Of a stretch of DNA of 37,938 bases, positions 25,285 through 33,635 are shown one piece after another. Each line of letters opens with the position of its first letter. Position 1 is the first letter of the stretch. The position numbers were made by a program, and so were the translations under genes. The stretch is from positions 1 to 37,938 of the forward strand of contig FR888474.1 in assembly GCA_000432155.1 (NCBI GenBank), read 5' to 3'. Below the pieces are notes generated by a model that was given only the letters and a program-made list of their open reading frames with translations, was not told the DNA's origin and did no database searches. Source of the stretch: Eubacterium sp. CAG:274. Its GTDB lineage: Bacteria; Bacillota; Clostridia; Lachnospirales; CAG-274.

Positions 25285-25821
25285 CTATTTTTCAGGAGCA
25301 TCAGGAATAGTAGGAGCTGTATTGGTAGTAGTAGAAACAGTAGGTTCTTCAATGGTAGCACTTGTTGCCTCTGTAGTGCTTTCAAGACCTGTTAAAGTTA
25401 TATACACACTTTTACTATTTTCTCCCCAAGAAACATTAGCATCAATTGCCTCTGCCAACATTCTAATAGGAACTAGAGTAGTGCCGTTGGCATTTATAGA
25501 ACTTGTGTCAAACTTTTTTGCTTCTCCATTTACATAGACAGTATTAGATGGAACTTGATGCTCAATTACGGTATAACCTCGCTTGAAAGTAAGCCACTTT
25601 GTAGTGGGACTCCATTCCATAGAAATCCCCATAGCCTCACATACTTTTCTAAGTGGCACATAGGTTCTGCCCATAAAAAGCTGAGGTTTAACCAATTCAC
25701 TTGAAAAATCAATAGCTTTTCCGTTTAAATAGACAGGAATTGTCCTTGTATTTGCAAAAGATACAAAAGAACTGGAAATGCACATTGTACAAGCTAAGAG
25801 AATACCTAAAAATTTCTTCAT
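25285..25821 (-). CDS. Secreted protein with copper-amine-oxidase N-terminal-like (stalk) domain
   Basis: A signal peptide (about residues 1-23, ending SFVSFA) is followed by a copper-amine-oxidase N-terminal-like domain (about 28-145). It has the two usual repeats of the form VNGK...YVPLRKVCEAMG...W and VNGEAKK...LVPIRMLAEAIDANVSW. The last 30 residues are rich in Thr, Glu and Pro (TTEATSATIEEP), like a linker. Proteins of this type are frequent at clostridial cell surfaces. They are thought to be structural or binding modules and not oxidases, and there is no oxidase domain here. ATG at 25821 is chosen because a G-rich site (AGGGGG) lies about 8 bases upstream; the GTG at 25830 abuts that site. 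Its promoter overlaps that of the divergent lyase. Confidence 0.75.
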   Translation of the reverse strand: MKKFLGILLACTMCISSSFVSFANTRTIPVYLNGKAIDFSSELVKPQLFMGRTYVPLRKVCEAMGISMEWSPTTKWLTFKRGYTVIEHQVPSNTVYVNGEAKKFDTSSINANGTTLVPIRMLAEAIDANVSWGENSKSVYITLTGLESTTEATSATIEEPTVSTTTNTAPTIPDAPEK

Positions 25822-25863
25822 ATTAAACACCCCCTATAAAAATTTCCGATTATCTATGATATT

Positions 25864-25900
25864 ATTGTAGCATATACAAAAAGTATTTACAATGTAAATA
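25864..25900. promoter_or_regulatory. Overlapping divergent promoters with a 17-base palindrome
   Basis: Minus strand: TTGTAA (25892-25887), 17 bases, TACAAT (25869-25864), for the 25285 gene. Plus strand: TTGTAG (25865-25870), 17 bases, TACAAT (25888-25893), for the lyase at 26047. The -35 of each lies on the -10 of the other. The palindrome TATTTACAATGTAAATA occupies 25884-25900 and could bind a regulator. Confidence 0.5.
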
Positions 25901-26046
25901 GAATACAAATAAAAAGTCAAAAATTTAGGTAATATTACTTTATGAATAAGGAAACAGATAACAATTATTATTGTTTTGTATCTAAATATTTACAATTATG
26001 TGAATATATTGTAAAATTAAAGGAGTTTAAAAAAAGGAGGAGAACT

Positions 26047-28713
26047 ATGAAAAGACTCAAAAAAAGCGTTGCTACTGTTTTAGCCTTCGTTATGGTTTGG
26101 TCATTAATGAGTTTACAGAGTTTTGGTGCTACAATTACAAAAAGCACAACTTGGAATTTTACAAAGTGGACAGCTCAGACTCTTACAAATGACTATTCAT
26201 ACGACAATTTAACAGTTACAGCAACAAGTGCAAAAACAGTTAGTATTAATAGTGGCATTAACCTTGGTGGTGGTGGTGCAGTGGACTACAGAAGTATTGC
26301 ATTTACTGCTACAGGTCCTTGTACAATAAGTGTAAATGCCAAAGGTGGCAGTACAACTAGATACCTTGTATTGGCTAATAGCAACGGTGCTGAATATGGC
26401 AGAATTGCTACAGGTTCAAGCTATGGAACTGGTACTTTCAACTACACAGGTGTAGGTGAAAATCTTTACATTTATTCTGCTGGTAGTGGTATAACTCTTT
26501 CATCTATGTCATTGACTTACAGCACAACTGCTCACAAAAAGGGCGATGTAAACAATGACGGAAAAGTTGATAAAGCAGATGCCGCTATTGTTTTAAAGCA
26601 TATTAATGGTGTAAGCACAATTACTGATGCTGACCAACTTGCAGCAGCTAATTATAACAATGACGGTGTTGTAAATGCCTTAGATGCAGTTGCAATACTT
26701 AACAATCAGTATGTGCCAGAGGAAACAACTGAAACAACAACAGAGGGTGTTGCTCTTGATACAGTTGCAGGTTATGAACCTAGTGGCGTTACTCCAGACG
26801 GGGTGGCAGAGGTTGTATATCAGTCTGACACAGACGATTATTTATTAAAGGATACATCAACAAATTGTTCAGCTACATGGAAGAACAGTTTTGATACAAT
26901 TTCTTCAGGCAAAGTTACAATTACTGGATATGCTACACCTTCAAAGGCTTCAAGTAAGTGGGCGTTTGCAAGAGTTTTAGGTAATGATTCAGATGGAAAT
27001 AGTGTTTATTTTGCTCTTGGTACAGATGCTGACAAGAATATTTCTCTTTGTTTAAGTGACGGTACATATGTTTCAACTGATTTAGCTATTACAGCAAATC
27101 AGAAGTATACTTATGAATTTGTAGTTGATTTAGATATGGGTGCAGTACAGCTTACTGTAAATGGAAAGACAGTTACAGGCTCAATTACAGCAAAGTCTAT
27201 TAATGCTATTTACAATGTAACAGCTGTAAGTGATAATGCTAGAAATCTTACAGTTTCTAAGCCTGTTGTAAAATTAGGCAGTGATGTAGTAATAACAACT
27301 ACAACTGAAACTACTACAGAAACAACAACTACTACAACAACTGAAACTACTACTGTAAATACAGCTGACGGTGTAGAAGTTAAGGACTACAGTAGTCTTG
27401 CAACAGCTCTTAATACTGCCAATGCTAAAATTTATGTTATGAATGACATTGATTGTGAAGAACAGATTAAGTTATCAAAGGGCGAACAGTCTATTATAGG
27501 TGTTCCTGATGAAAATGGTGTTTTACCAGTTCTTAATTTTGAAAATATGGTAGGTAAGGGTACAGATATTATAAATGCTTCTTCATCTGACGGTGATGTA
27601 GGTTTGAGAATTACAAGTAAGGATAATGTTGTCAGAAACCTTGTAATTGAATTTGCCCATGACAATGGTATTCAGATAAAGGGTTCAGAAGTAACAGGAA
27701 ATGAAGTTAAAAACTGTATTTTAAGATACAACAACGATAGTGGTATGCAGATTACAGGTGGTGCATACAACAATGCCGTTGAAAATATTTACAGCTACAG
27801 AAACTGTGATGTATACACTTTAGGTAGTAATGCTGACGGTTTTGCTGTTAAGTTAAGTGCTGGTCCAGAGGAAGTTACATCAGCTTCTGAATTCCAGAAT
27901 TCAAAGAATACTTTTGTAAACTGCTATTCTTGGGAAAATAGTGATGACGGTTGGGACAGTTTTGACTATCCATCAAGCAAACAGAACTTTAATCCTAACA
28001 GATGGACATACAAAAATGTGTATGAAAATTGTATTTGCTGGGGTAATGGTTCAGCACCTTTACAATTAGGTTATACAGATTATGTAAATGGCAAAACTCT
28101 TGATGAAAACCTTCCAGTAATACGAAGAATTAAGGCTCTTGTGTCTTCTGATGTTTACAATAGTTTCGTAAGTGACTATAACAATGGTAATTTAGGTTCA
28201 AGAACAATGAGTTCAAGCACTTATTTATCAACTTTAGACAGCAAGTTAAGTGTTTCTATTCCTAGTTCAAAGGGTACTTTAAGTATTACAAATTACTGTA
28301 GTAGCTCAAACTGGGGTGGAAATCCTAACGGCTTTAAGTTAGGTAGTGCCTATACTCAGTCAATTTCTGAAAGAACTTTAGTAAATTGTATTTCTTTTGA
28401 CCACACATCTGCAGGTTTTGATAAGAACAATGCAAAGTGTAATGTAGAACTTAAAAATTGCTTGTCTTTTGACAATGGTTACAACTATCATTTAAGTGGT
28501 ACAACAGCTAAAGCTTTCAGTAATGTACTTGGTTGGAATTATAGTAAGTCAGATGATTTGCCAACTGCCGGAAGTGGTGTGGCTGTAAAGGTTTCAAAGC
28601 CATCTAATTACAGCACTATTGAAACAAATGTAAGAAATGCTTCTGATGAGCTTGTAAGCTGGGCAAAGAATAACACAGTTAATCCATCAGGAATTTTTAG
28701 TCAGATATTTTAA
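26047..28713 (+). CDS. Secreted pectate lyase (PL9 type) with internal dockerin
   Basis: An 888-residue secreted beta-helix lyase that would cleave de-esterified homogalacturonan in a calcium-dependent way. Order: signal peptide (1-28), a TTWNF module like those of the esterase (about 34-158), and a type I dockerin (about 166-223). The dockerin has two calcium loops, DVNNDGKVD and NYNNDGVVN. Next come a beta-sandwich-like region (about 250-410) and a Thr/Glu linker (about 416-437). The PL9-type domain fills about 445-888. By comparison with Pel9A, candidate calcium ligands are Asp597 (NADGFAVK) and Asp633, 634 and 637 (SDDGWD), and the base is Lys764 (NGFKLG). A dockerin between modules is unusual, since most are terminal. 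ATG at 26047 has AGGAGG 6-7 bases upstream; an earlier in-frame ATG at 25942 has no site or signal peptide. Confidence 0.88.
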   Translation: MKRLKKSVATVLAFVMVWSLMSLQSFGATITKSTTWNFTKWTAQTLTNDYSYDNLTVTATSAKTVSINSGINLGGGGAVDYRSIAFTATGPCTISVNAKGGSTTRYLVLANSNGAEYGRIATGSSYGTGTFNYTGVGENLYIYSAGSGITLSSMSLTYSTTAHKKGDVNNDGKVDKADAAIVLKHINGVSTITDADQLAAANYNNDGVVNALDAVAILNNQYVPEETTETTTEGVALDTVAGYEPSGVTPDGVAEVVYQSDTDDYLLKDTSTNCSATWKNSFDTISSGKVTITGYATPSKASSKWAFARVLGNDSDGNSVYFALGTDADKNISLCLSDGTYVSTDLAITANQKYTYEFVVDLDMGAVQLTVNGKTVTGSITAKSINAIYNVTAVSDNARNLTVSKPVVKLGSDVVITTTTETTTETTTTTTTETTTVNTADGVEVKDYSSLATALNTANAKIYVMNDIDCEEQIKLSKGEQSIIGVPDENGVLPVLNFENMVGKGTDIINASSSDGDVGLRITSKDNVVRNLVIEFAHDNGIQIKGSEVTGNEVKNCILRYNNDSGMQITGGAYNNAVENIYSYRNCDVYTLGSNADGFAVKLSAGPEEVTSASEFQNSKNTFVNCYSWENSDDGWDSFDYPSSKQNFNPNRWTYKNVYENCICWGNGSAPLQLGYTDYVNGKTLDENLPVIRRIKALVSSDVYNSFVSDYNNGNLGSRTMSSSTYLSTLDSKLSVSIPSSKGTLSITNYCSSSNWGGNPNGFKLGSAYTQSISERTLVNCISFDHTSAGFDKNNAKCNVELKNCLSFDNGYNYHLSGTTAKAFSNVLGWNYSKSDDLPTAGSGVAVKVSKPSNYSTIETNVRNASDELVSWAKNNTVNPSGIFSQIF

Positions 28714-28728
28714 TAGATGATTATGTAG

Positions 28729-28755
28729 GGAACGCTTTCGGGCGTTCCTTTTTTT
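28729..28755 (+). terminator. Terminator after the PL9-type lyase
   Basis: GGAACGC (28729-28735) pairs with GCGTTCC (28742-28748), followed by seven T (28749-28755). The T-run reaches the stop codon of the convergent sigK. The minus-strand flank has no T-run, so it does not clearly terminate sigK. Confidence 0.8.
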
Positions 28756-29431
28756 ACTCAAAAATATCGTTCATAGCCTTACGAAGTTTTGACAATGCTT
28801 TTTTCTCTATTCGAGATACATAACTTCGGCTAATACCAATAGATGAGGCTATTTCCCTTTGAGTTTTTTCCTGTGTGTTATTAAGACCATATCTTAGATT
28901 TATTATAAATTTTTCTCTGCTCGTAAGGACTTTATCTATAAGAGATTGAAGGACCTTTTGCTCTGCGTTACTGGAAAGAGTTTCTTCAACAGATGGTGTT
29001 GGGTCAGCAAGTTTTTCTTCAAGTGTTACTTCGTTTCCCTCTTTGTCTATGCCTACGGCACTTTGCAAGCTAATATTGTTTTGGAGCTTTTTTGCCGAAC
29101 GCAAATACATCAGAATTTCATTGTCTATACATCTGGCTGTATAGGTAGCAAGTCGACTGCCTTTAGTATTTTTATAAGTTGAAATACCTTTTATAAGTCC
29201 TACAGTACCTATAGATATTAGCTCGTCACTATCTTTTTGATAATTAGTATATTTTTTTGCAACATGGGCAACAAGCCTTAGATTATGCTCAATAAGAATG
29301 TTTCTAGCATTGGTATCGCCTTTTAGCATAAGGTCAATGTATTTTTCTTCTTCCTCAGGAGAAAGAGGTTCAGGAAAGGCTGTTGAAGTATAAGCTACCA
29401 TAGAATTAAATTGCAAAAAATTCAGGAGCAT
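28754..29431 (-). CDS. sigK: RNA polymerase sigma-K-type sporulation factor
   Basis: This is a 225-residue sigma-70 family factor of the SigK/SigE group. SigK drives late mother-cell genes during sporulation. The stretch AFPEPLSPEEEEKY, GDTNARNILIEHNLRLVAHVAKKY and the region 4.2 helix REIASSIGISRSYVSRIEKKAL match SigK closely. Regions 2 (about 45-115) and 4 (about 165-222) are intact, so there is no skin-type interruption. Only 13 residues precede the Tyr that is the first residue of mature SigK in Bacillus subtilis, against 20 there. The pro-sequence is thus short or of another kind. The start has AGGAGGTG 4 bases upstream. A sigma-E-like promoter lies just before it. Confidence 0.9.
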   Translation of the reverse strand: MLLNFLQFNSMVAYTSTAFPEPLSPEEEEKYIDLMLKGDTNARNILIEHNLRLVAHVAKKYTNYQKDSDELISIGTVGLIKGISTYKNTKGSRLATYTARCIDNEILMYLRSAKKLQNNISLQSAVGIDKEGNEVTLEEKLADPTPSVEETLSSNAEQKVLQSLIDKVLTSREKFIINLRYGLNNTQEKTQREIASSIGISRSYVSRIEKKALSKLRKAMNDIFE

Positions 29432-29456
29432 AAAGCACCTCCTGTACTTACAATTA

Positions 29457-29486
29457 AGTATATGCTTATAGTTTGCAAATTTTGAT
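29457..29486 (-). promoter_or_regulatory. Possible sigma-E-type promoter for sigK
   Basis: On the minus strand ATCAAAAT (29486-29479), a 14-base spacer and CATATACT (29464-29457) resemble the sigma-E consensus. In Bacillus, sigK is transcribed by sigma-E RNA polymerase, which fits. The match is imperfect. Confidence 0.4.
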
Positions 29487-29498
29487 ATTAAAATAAAA

Positions 29499-29538
29499 AA
29501 ATTCCCTCTTTACTGTTTATTTAGTAAAAAGGGAATTT
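29499..29538 (-). terminator. Terminator of the foldase gene
   Basis: Two 16-base arms (29499-29514 and 29523-29538) pair with one mismatch. On the minus strand the hairpin is followed by TTTTTATTTT. It separates the foldase gene from sigK downstream. Confidence 0.8.
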
Positions 29539-29539
29539 A

Positions 29540-30505
29540 TTAAAATGATGTTATTGAGTTCCAAACATCTTCGTTTTTCTTAACAGAAGTGTTACCAGAC
29601 CATTGTGTTATTTGAGCCTGATATATTTGTTGTTTTTTGCTTTCTGTATACTGATTTTCTAGTTCTTTTATTTTATCGGTATTATCTGTTGGAGTAATAT
29701 CATTTACTTTAAAGATATAGTAGCCGTCAGTAGCAGAAATAAAAGTCACATTACCTTTAGCTGTTTTATAAATAGATTGAAGAACATCTTCGCCATAGAG
29801 ATTTATATCCAATGTTTTAGAATTTGTATTTAAATCTGGAGAAATTTCTTTAGCTACAGATGAAAAATCAGCACCATTTTTAATTTTATTATAGGCATCT
29901 TGTGCCTTTGTATAGTTTTGGTTGCTGCCTTCAACATCTCCCTGTACAAAAAGCTCCTGTACAGTATATGTGTTAAATTCTCCGGCATTTTTCTTTTTAT
30001 ATTCTTCAATATATTTATTCATTTCATCTGAATTTACAACATAATTGGAAGTAACATAGTCGTAAACCTTGCTCTGTAAAGCACTTTCTTCTAATATAGA
30101 ATGAATTTTATCATAGTCTAATGATAATTCAGTTAATTCTTCTGATGAAAATTCACTCATAAGACTTTTAGTTTGATTGTCTATATCAGATATATCTTTT
30201 TCATCAAGTTTAATTCCTAAAGAGTCAGTTTGCTTTACCGCACTTTTTACCATAGTAATAGAGTCAAGGGCATTTTGTTTTGCTACCTCTATGGCACTTA
30301 CTCCGTCAAAATCAGCTTCCCATATATCTGAACCACCTTGTTCTTCGAAATTTTTCTTCTGTTCTATCAGATAAACCATAAATTCGCCACGACTTATTTT
30401 TGTGTTACCAATTTCGGCAACATAGTCGCCACCTTTACCTAAACAGCCAGATAGAGAAATTAAAGCAATAATGGTTACAAGTATTGCAGAAATAAATCTT
30501 TTCAT
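29540..30505 (-). CDS. PrsA-like peptidyl-prolyl isomerase lipoprotein (foldase)
   Basis: A 321-residue lipoprotein with a lipobox LSGC (Cys21), so it would be anchored to the outer face of the membrane. The N-terminal SurA/PrsA-like helical region (about 30-175) begins with VAEIGNTKISRGEF. A parvulin-type (PpiC-like) domain follows (about 180-275), with TVQELFVQGD and AQDAYNKIKNGADFSSVAKEIS. The usual catalytic parvulin histidines are not clear to me, so it may act more as a chaperone than as an isomerase. PrsA proteins help exported proteins fold. Its place between two secreted pectate lyase genes is suggestive but proves nothing. It has its own promoter and terminator. Confidence 0.82.
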   Translation of the reverse strand: MKRFISAILVTIIALISLSGCLGKGGDYVAEIGNTKISRGEFMVYLIEQKKNFEEQGGSDIWEADFDGVSAIEVAKQNALDSITMVKSAVKQTDSLGIKLDEKDISDIDNQTKSLMSEFSSEELTELSLDYDKIHSILEESALQSKVYDYVTSNYVVNSDEMNKYIEEYKKKNAGEFNTYTVQELFVQGDVEGSNQNYTKAQDAYNKIKNGADFSSVAKEISPDLNTNSKTLDINLYGEDVLQSIYKTAKGNVTFISATDGYYIFKVNDITPTDNTDKIKELENQYTESKKQQIYQAQITQWSGNTSVKKNEDVWNSITSF

Positions 30506-30558
30506 AATCTTTCACCTTGAAATAATTTTGTACTGTTATTAAATTTCAATATGAGATT

Positions 30559-30587
30559 ATTATACAAAAAATAAGGCAGGTTATCAA
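30559..30587 (-). promoter_or_regulatory. Promoter for the foldase gene
   Basis: On the minus strand TTGATA (30587-30582), a 17-base spacer and TATAAT (30564-30559), about 55 bases before the start codon. Confidence 0.7.
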
Positions 30588-30700
30588 TAATGTTGAGGGG
30601 ATGTAATGAAAGTGTAACATTAGAAAAGGGGTGAAATTAAAAAAATATTAAATCTTTACATTTAACTAAGTAAAAATACAGCAAAATTTATATTAATAAA

Positions 30701-31083
30701 TTGACAATGTGAAAAAATAATGTATAATATATAGTACAGGTTTATATTTTGTGATATAATGTTTGAATAAATTATATAAAGTGTAAGGTGTTTTTATATA
30801 GAAATATATAGTGATTTTCTACATATTAGTAGTAAATTATTAATATATATATTTCTTACCTAAGGATGTAAATTATAATAATGTACTGATAGAGTATATT
30901 ATTAAAGGCTAAGAGGAAGGGGAAGATTATTGATTTGGATTAGTCTATTTTTGAATAGTATTAGCTGTTAAGGAGTTTTGATTTGAAATAGATTATTTTT
31001 ATAATTAAATAATTAAAAATATATCAACATGGTTTTAAGGTAAGGGATAGGAAACATGTAGATTAGACAATAGGAGGGGTTTT
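30701..31083 (+). promoter_or_regulatory. Promoter and long AT-rich leader of the PL1-type lyase
   Basis: TTGACA (30701-30706), 16 bases, TATAAT (30723-30728) form a strong promoter. A second extended -10, TGATATAAT, ends at 30760. Either gives a leader of about 315-350 bases before the ATG at 31084, which has AGGAGGGG upstream. The leader has no ORF worth reporting and no riboswitch class I recognise. The stretch 30588-30700 between the two divergent promoters holds nothing visible. Confidence 0.6.
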
Positions 31084-33459
31084 ATGAAGTTAAAAAGAAT
31101 ATTATCAGGTACGTTGGCTTTTATATTAGGATTATCTGTAATAAACTTTTCTGCTTTTGCAGAAGATAGATTACCAGCATTTCCGGGAGCAGAAGGTGGT
31201 GGCATGTATGCCTCAGGAGCAAGAGGCGGAAATTCTATTGTAGTTTACCACGTTACTAATTTGAATGACAGTGGAGAAGGCTCTTTTAGAGATGCAGTTT
31301 CTGAAGGAAATAGAATAATTGTATTTGATGTTGCAGGTACAGTAATGTTAAAGACACCAGTTAAAATTCAAAAAAGTAATATTACAGTTTTAGGACAAAC
31401 TGTACCGGGTGAAGGCATTTGTATAGGTGGAGATTCAGTTATGTTGTCCAATGCTGACAACATCATAATGCGTTATTTACGATTTAGAATGGGTGATGAC
31501 CACAATACACAGGAAGATTCGTTAGGTATAAGACGTGGACAAAATATTATAATTGACCATTGTTCAATAAGTTGGTGTCAAGATGAATGTTTAAGTGCTT
31601 ATCAAAATAAGAATTTTACTGCACAATGGTGCATAATAAGTGAAAGCTTAAAAGAGTCTTATCATGAAAAAGGAAGCCATGGATATGGTGGTATTTGGGG
31701 TGGTATAAATGCAAGTTTTCATCACAACCTTATTGCCACACATGATAGTAGAGTACCTAGAATAGGAACAAGTCAAACTGTACATACATATGAAGATTCT
31801 TTGGATACAGACAACTTAATAGATGTAAGAAATAATGTAATATATAATTGGGGATTAAATAGTTCTTACGGTGGAGAAAATGGTACAAGAGTTAATTTAA
31901 TAAACAATTATTATAAACCAACTGAAATGGCAAAAAGAATAGGATTTTTTGAAATTTATAGAGGAACAAAAGGAATAGGTGGAGGAACAACTCTTTATGT
32001 CGATGGCAATATTATGGAGAATAATGCTGCATTGACAGCTGATAACTGGCAAGGTGTTACTAAGGAAATAGATAGCACCAAGTGGAACAAATGTGAAAAT
32101 ATTACTGATGGAGTAGTTGTAGATGGTGTTCTAAAATCTAATAATGAGTATATAGAAGATTATCCTATAAGCACTGACACAGCACAGGAGGCTTATAACA
32201 GGGTTTTACAAGAGGCAGGAGCAAGCTATAACAGAGATAATACTGACAAAAGAGTTGTAGATGATGTAAAAAATGGTACTCTACCTACAGGTAATAAAAG
32301 TGGAGTAGGTTTTGTTGATTCACCAAATGATGTGGGTGGATATGATTCTCTTTATGGTAATAGTCAATTAGATTCTGACAATGATGGTATTCCAGATGAT
32401 TGGGAAAATGAACATGGTTTAAATCCTAATGATAGTAGTGATGCTATTCAGTTGAAAAATGGTTATACAAATATTGAAGTATATGCCAATAGTTTAGTTG
32501 AAAATAAAATTAATTTATCTACAAAGGATATAAAGGAAAAAATAAAATATGTAGATATGTTAAATTCAAGAGAGTATACAACTGGTAGTTGGAAAGCTCT
32601 TATGGCTGCTGTTAATGAAGCAAAAACTGTACTTGGAAATAATAAAAGTACACAAAGTGATGTAGATAACAGTCTTAGTAGTATAAATACAGCTATTAGT
32701 GGATTAATAAAGGGTGGAAGTGAAGAACCAAAAAGTTATACAGGGGATATAGACCTTGATGGAGAGGTAACTGCTTCTGATTCGGCTTTGCTTTTTCAGT
32801 ATGTATTAAATAAATCATATATTCCTATAGAAAGTGTTGATTTAAAATATGCTGATATAGACCATAATAATGTAATAGATTCTATTGATGTAGCACACAT
32901 ATTACAAAAATCTCTTGACAGTAGTTATAATATAGAAAATATTACAAATCCAATAACAACTGAGGTAACTACAGAAACCAGCACAGAAAATATTGAAACC
33001 GTTACAGAAGAATCTACTTCACAGGCTCTTGAAAAAATAGGCTCATTAAATATAGGAGATTTATCAGGATATAAATTAACAGAGGAATATTCCAAAGACG
33101 GATTTATATTAAGAGGAGCTATGGATAATATTATTAATATAGGAAACTCTCCTAAAGTTATATATAATGGCTCTATCTATAGTAAAAATATATTATTTGT
33201 AAACAACCATTTTTATAATATAAACTTTAAGTGTGATGACAAGTGCACATTAGGCTTATTAATTGGTAATGTAAATAATAATGATAATTACATTAGAGTG
33301 ATTGATAATAACACTAATGAGCTTGTTAAAACAGAACGAAACGAAATCAAAAATGGATATGTTTATGTTGAATTGCCTTACGGTGGAGATTTTAGAATTG
33401 CAACTAATCAGTATGATACTATATGTTATAGAATGGATTTGTATAAAAATATAAATTAG
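31084..33459 (+). CDS. Secreted pectate lyase (PL1 type) with FIVAR-like and internal dockerin modules
   Basis: A 791-residue secreted enzyme. A signal peptide (1-26) is followed by a PL1-like beta-helix (about 28-420) starting LPAFPGAEGGG. Likely catalytic and calcium-site residues are in IIIDHCSISWCQDE (Asp158, Asp167) and HDSRVPR (Arg223, Arg226). Next come a DSDNDGIPDDWENEHGLNP calcium-binding piece (about 430-448), a FIVAR-like helical module (about 475-545), and a type I dockerin (about 554-612) with loops DIDLDGEVT and DIDHNNVID. A Thr/Glu linker (about 622-648) leads to a C-terminal beta-rich domain of unknown type (about 655-791). It would cut de-esterified homogalacturonan by beta-elimination. 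As in the other lyase, the dockerin is internal. No cohesin partner is seen in the window. Confidence 0.88.
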   Translation: MKLKRILSGTLAFILGLSVINFSAFAEDRLPAFPGAEGGGMYASGARGGNSIVVYHVTNLNDSGEGSFRDAVSEGNRIIVFDVAGTVMLKTPVKIQKSNITVLGQTVPGEGICIGGDSVMLSNADNIIMRYLRFRMGDDHNTQEDSLGIRRGQNIIIDHCSISWCQDECLSAYQNKNFTAQWCIISESLKESYHEKGSHGYGGIWGGINASFHHNLIATHDSRVPRIGTSQTVHTYEDSLDTDNLIDVRNNVIYNWGLNSSYGGENGTRVNLINNYYKPTEMAKRIGFFEIYRGTKGIGGGTTLYVDGNIMENNAALTADNWQGVTKEIDSTKWNKCENITDGVVVDGVLKSNNEYIEDYPISTDTAQEAYNRVLQEAGASYNRDNTDKRVVDDVKNGTLPTGNKSGVGFVDSPNDVGGYDSLYGNSQLDSDNDGIPDDWENEHGLNPNDSSDAIQLKNGYTNIEVYANSLVENKINLSTKDIKEKIKYVDMLNSREYTTGSWKALMAAVNEAKTVLGNNKSTQSDVDNSLSSINTAISGLIKGGSEEPKSYTGDIDLDGEVTASDSALLFQYVLNKSYIPIESVDLKYADIDHNNVIDSIDVAHILQKSLDSSYNIENITNPITTEVTTETSTENIETVTEESTSQALEKIGSLNIGDLSGYKLTEEYSKDGFILRGAMDNIINIGNSPKVIYNGSIYSKNILFVNNHFYNINFKCDDKCTLGLLIGNVNNNDNYIRVIDNNTNELVKTERNEIKNGYVYVELPYGGDFRIATNQYDTICYRMDLYKNIN

Positions 33460-33585
33460 TTAAATTTATAAAAAAGAGAAAAATAACTAAAACCACTAAA
33501 ACCACAACATAAATTACTATAAAGGCTGAAAATATAGGAAAAACAATTAATAGTCCTAGAACTGTGGAATTAGAAAATGAAATTA

Positions 33586-33619
33586 AAAAACGCATTGGAA
33601 CAAAATCCAATGCGTTTTT
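33586..33619. terminator. Bidirectional terminator between the PL1-type lyase and the DUF2798 gene
   Basis: A 14-bp stem (33586-33599 with 33606-33619, core ACGCATTGGA/TCCAATGCGT) with a 6-base loop. A and T runs flank both sides, serving the convergent genes. Confidence 0.88.
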
Positions 33620-33635
33620 GAGTATTTATAACTTT

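Noticed and set aside
27290..27360. Repetitive ACA/ACT-rich stretch as a DNA repeat or CRISPR-like array
   Set aside because: It encodes the in-frame Thr/Glu linker of the PL9-type lyase; no spacers and no regular repeat unit.
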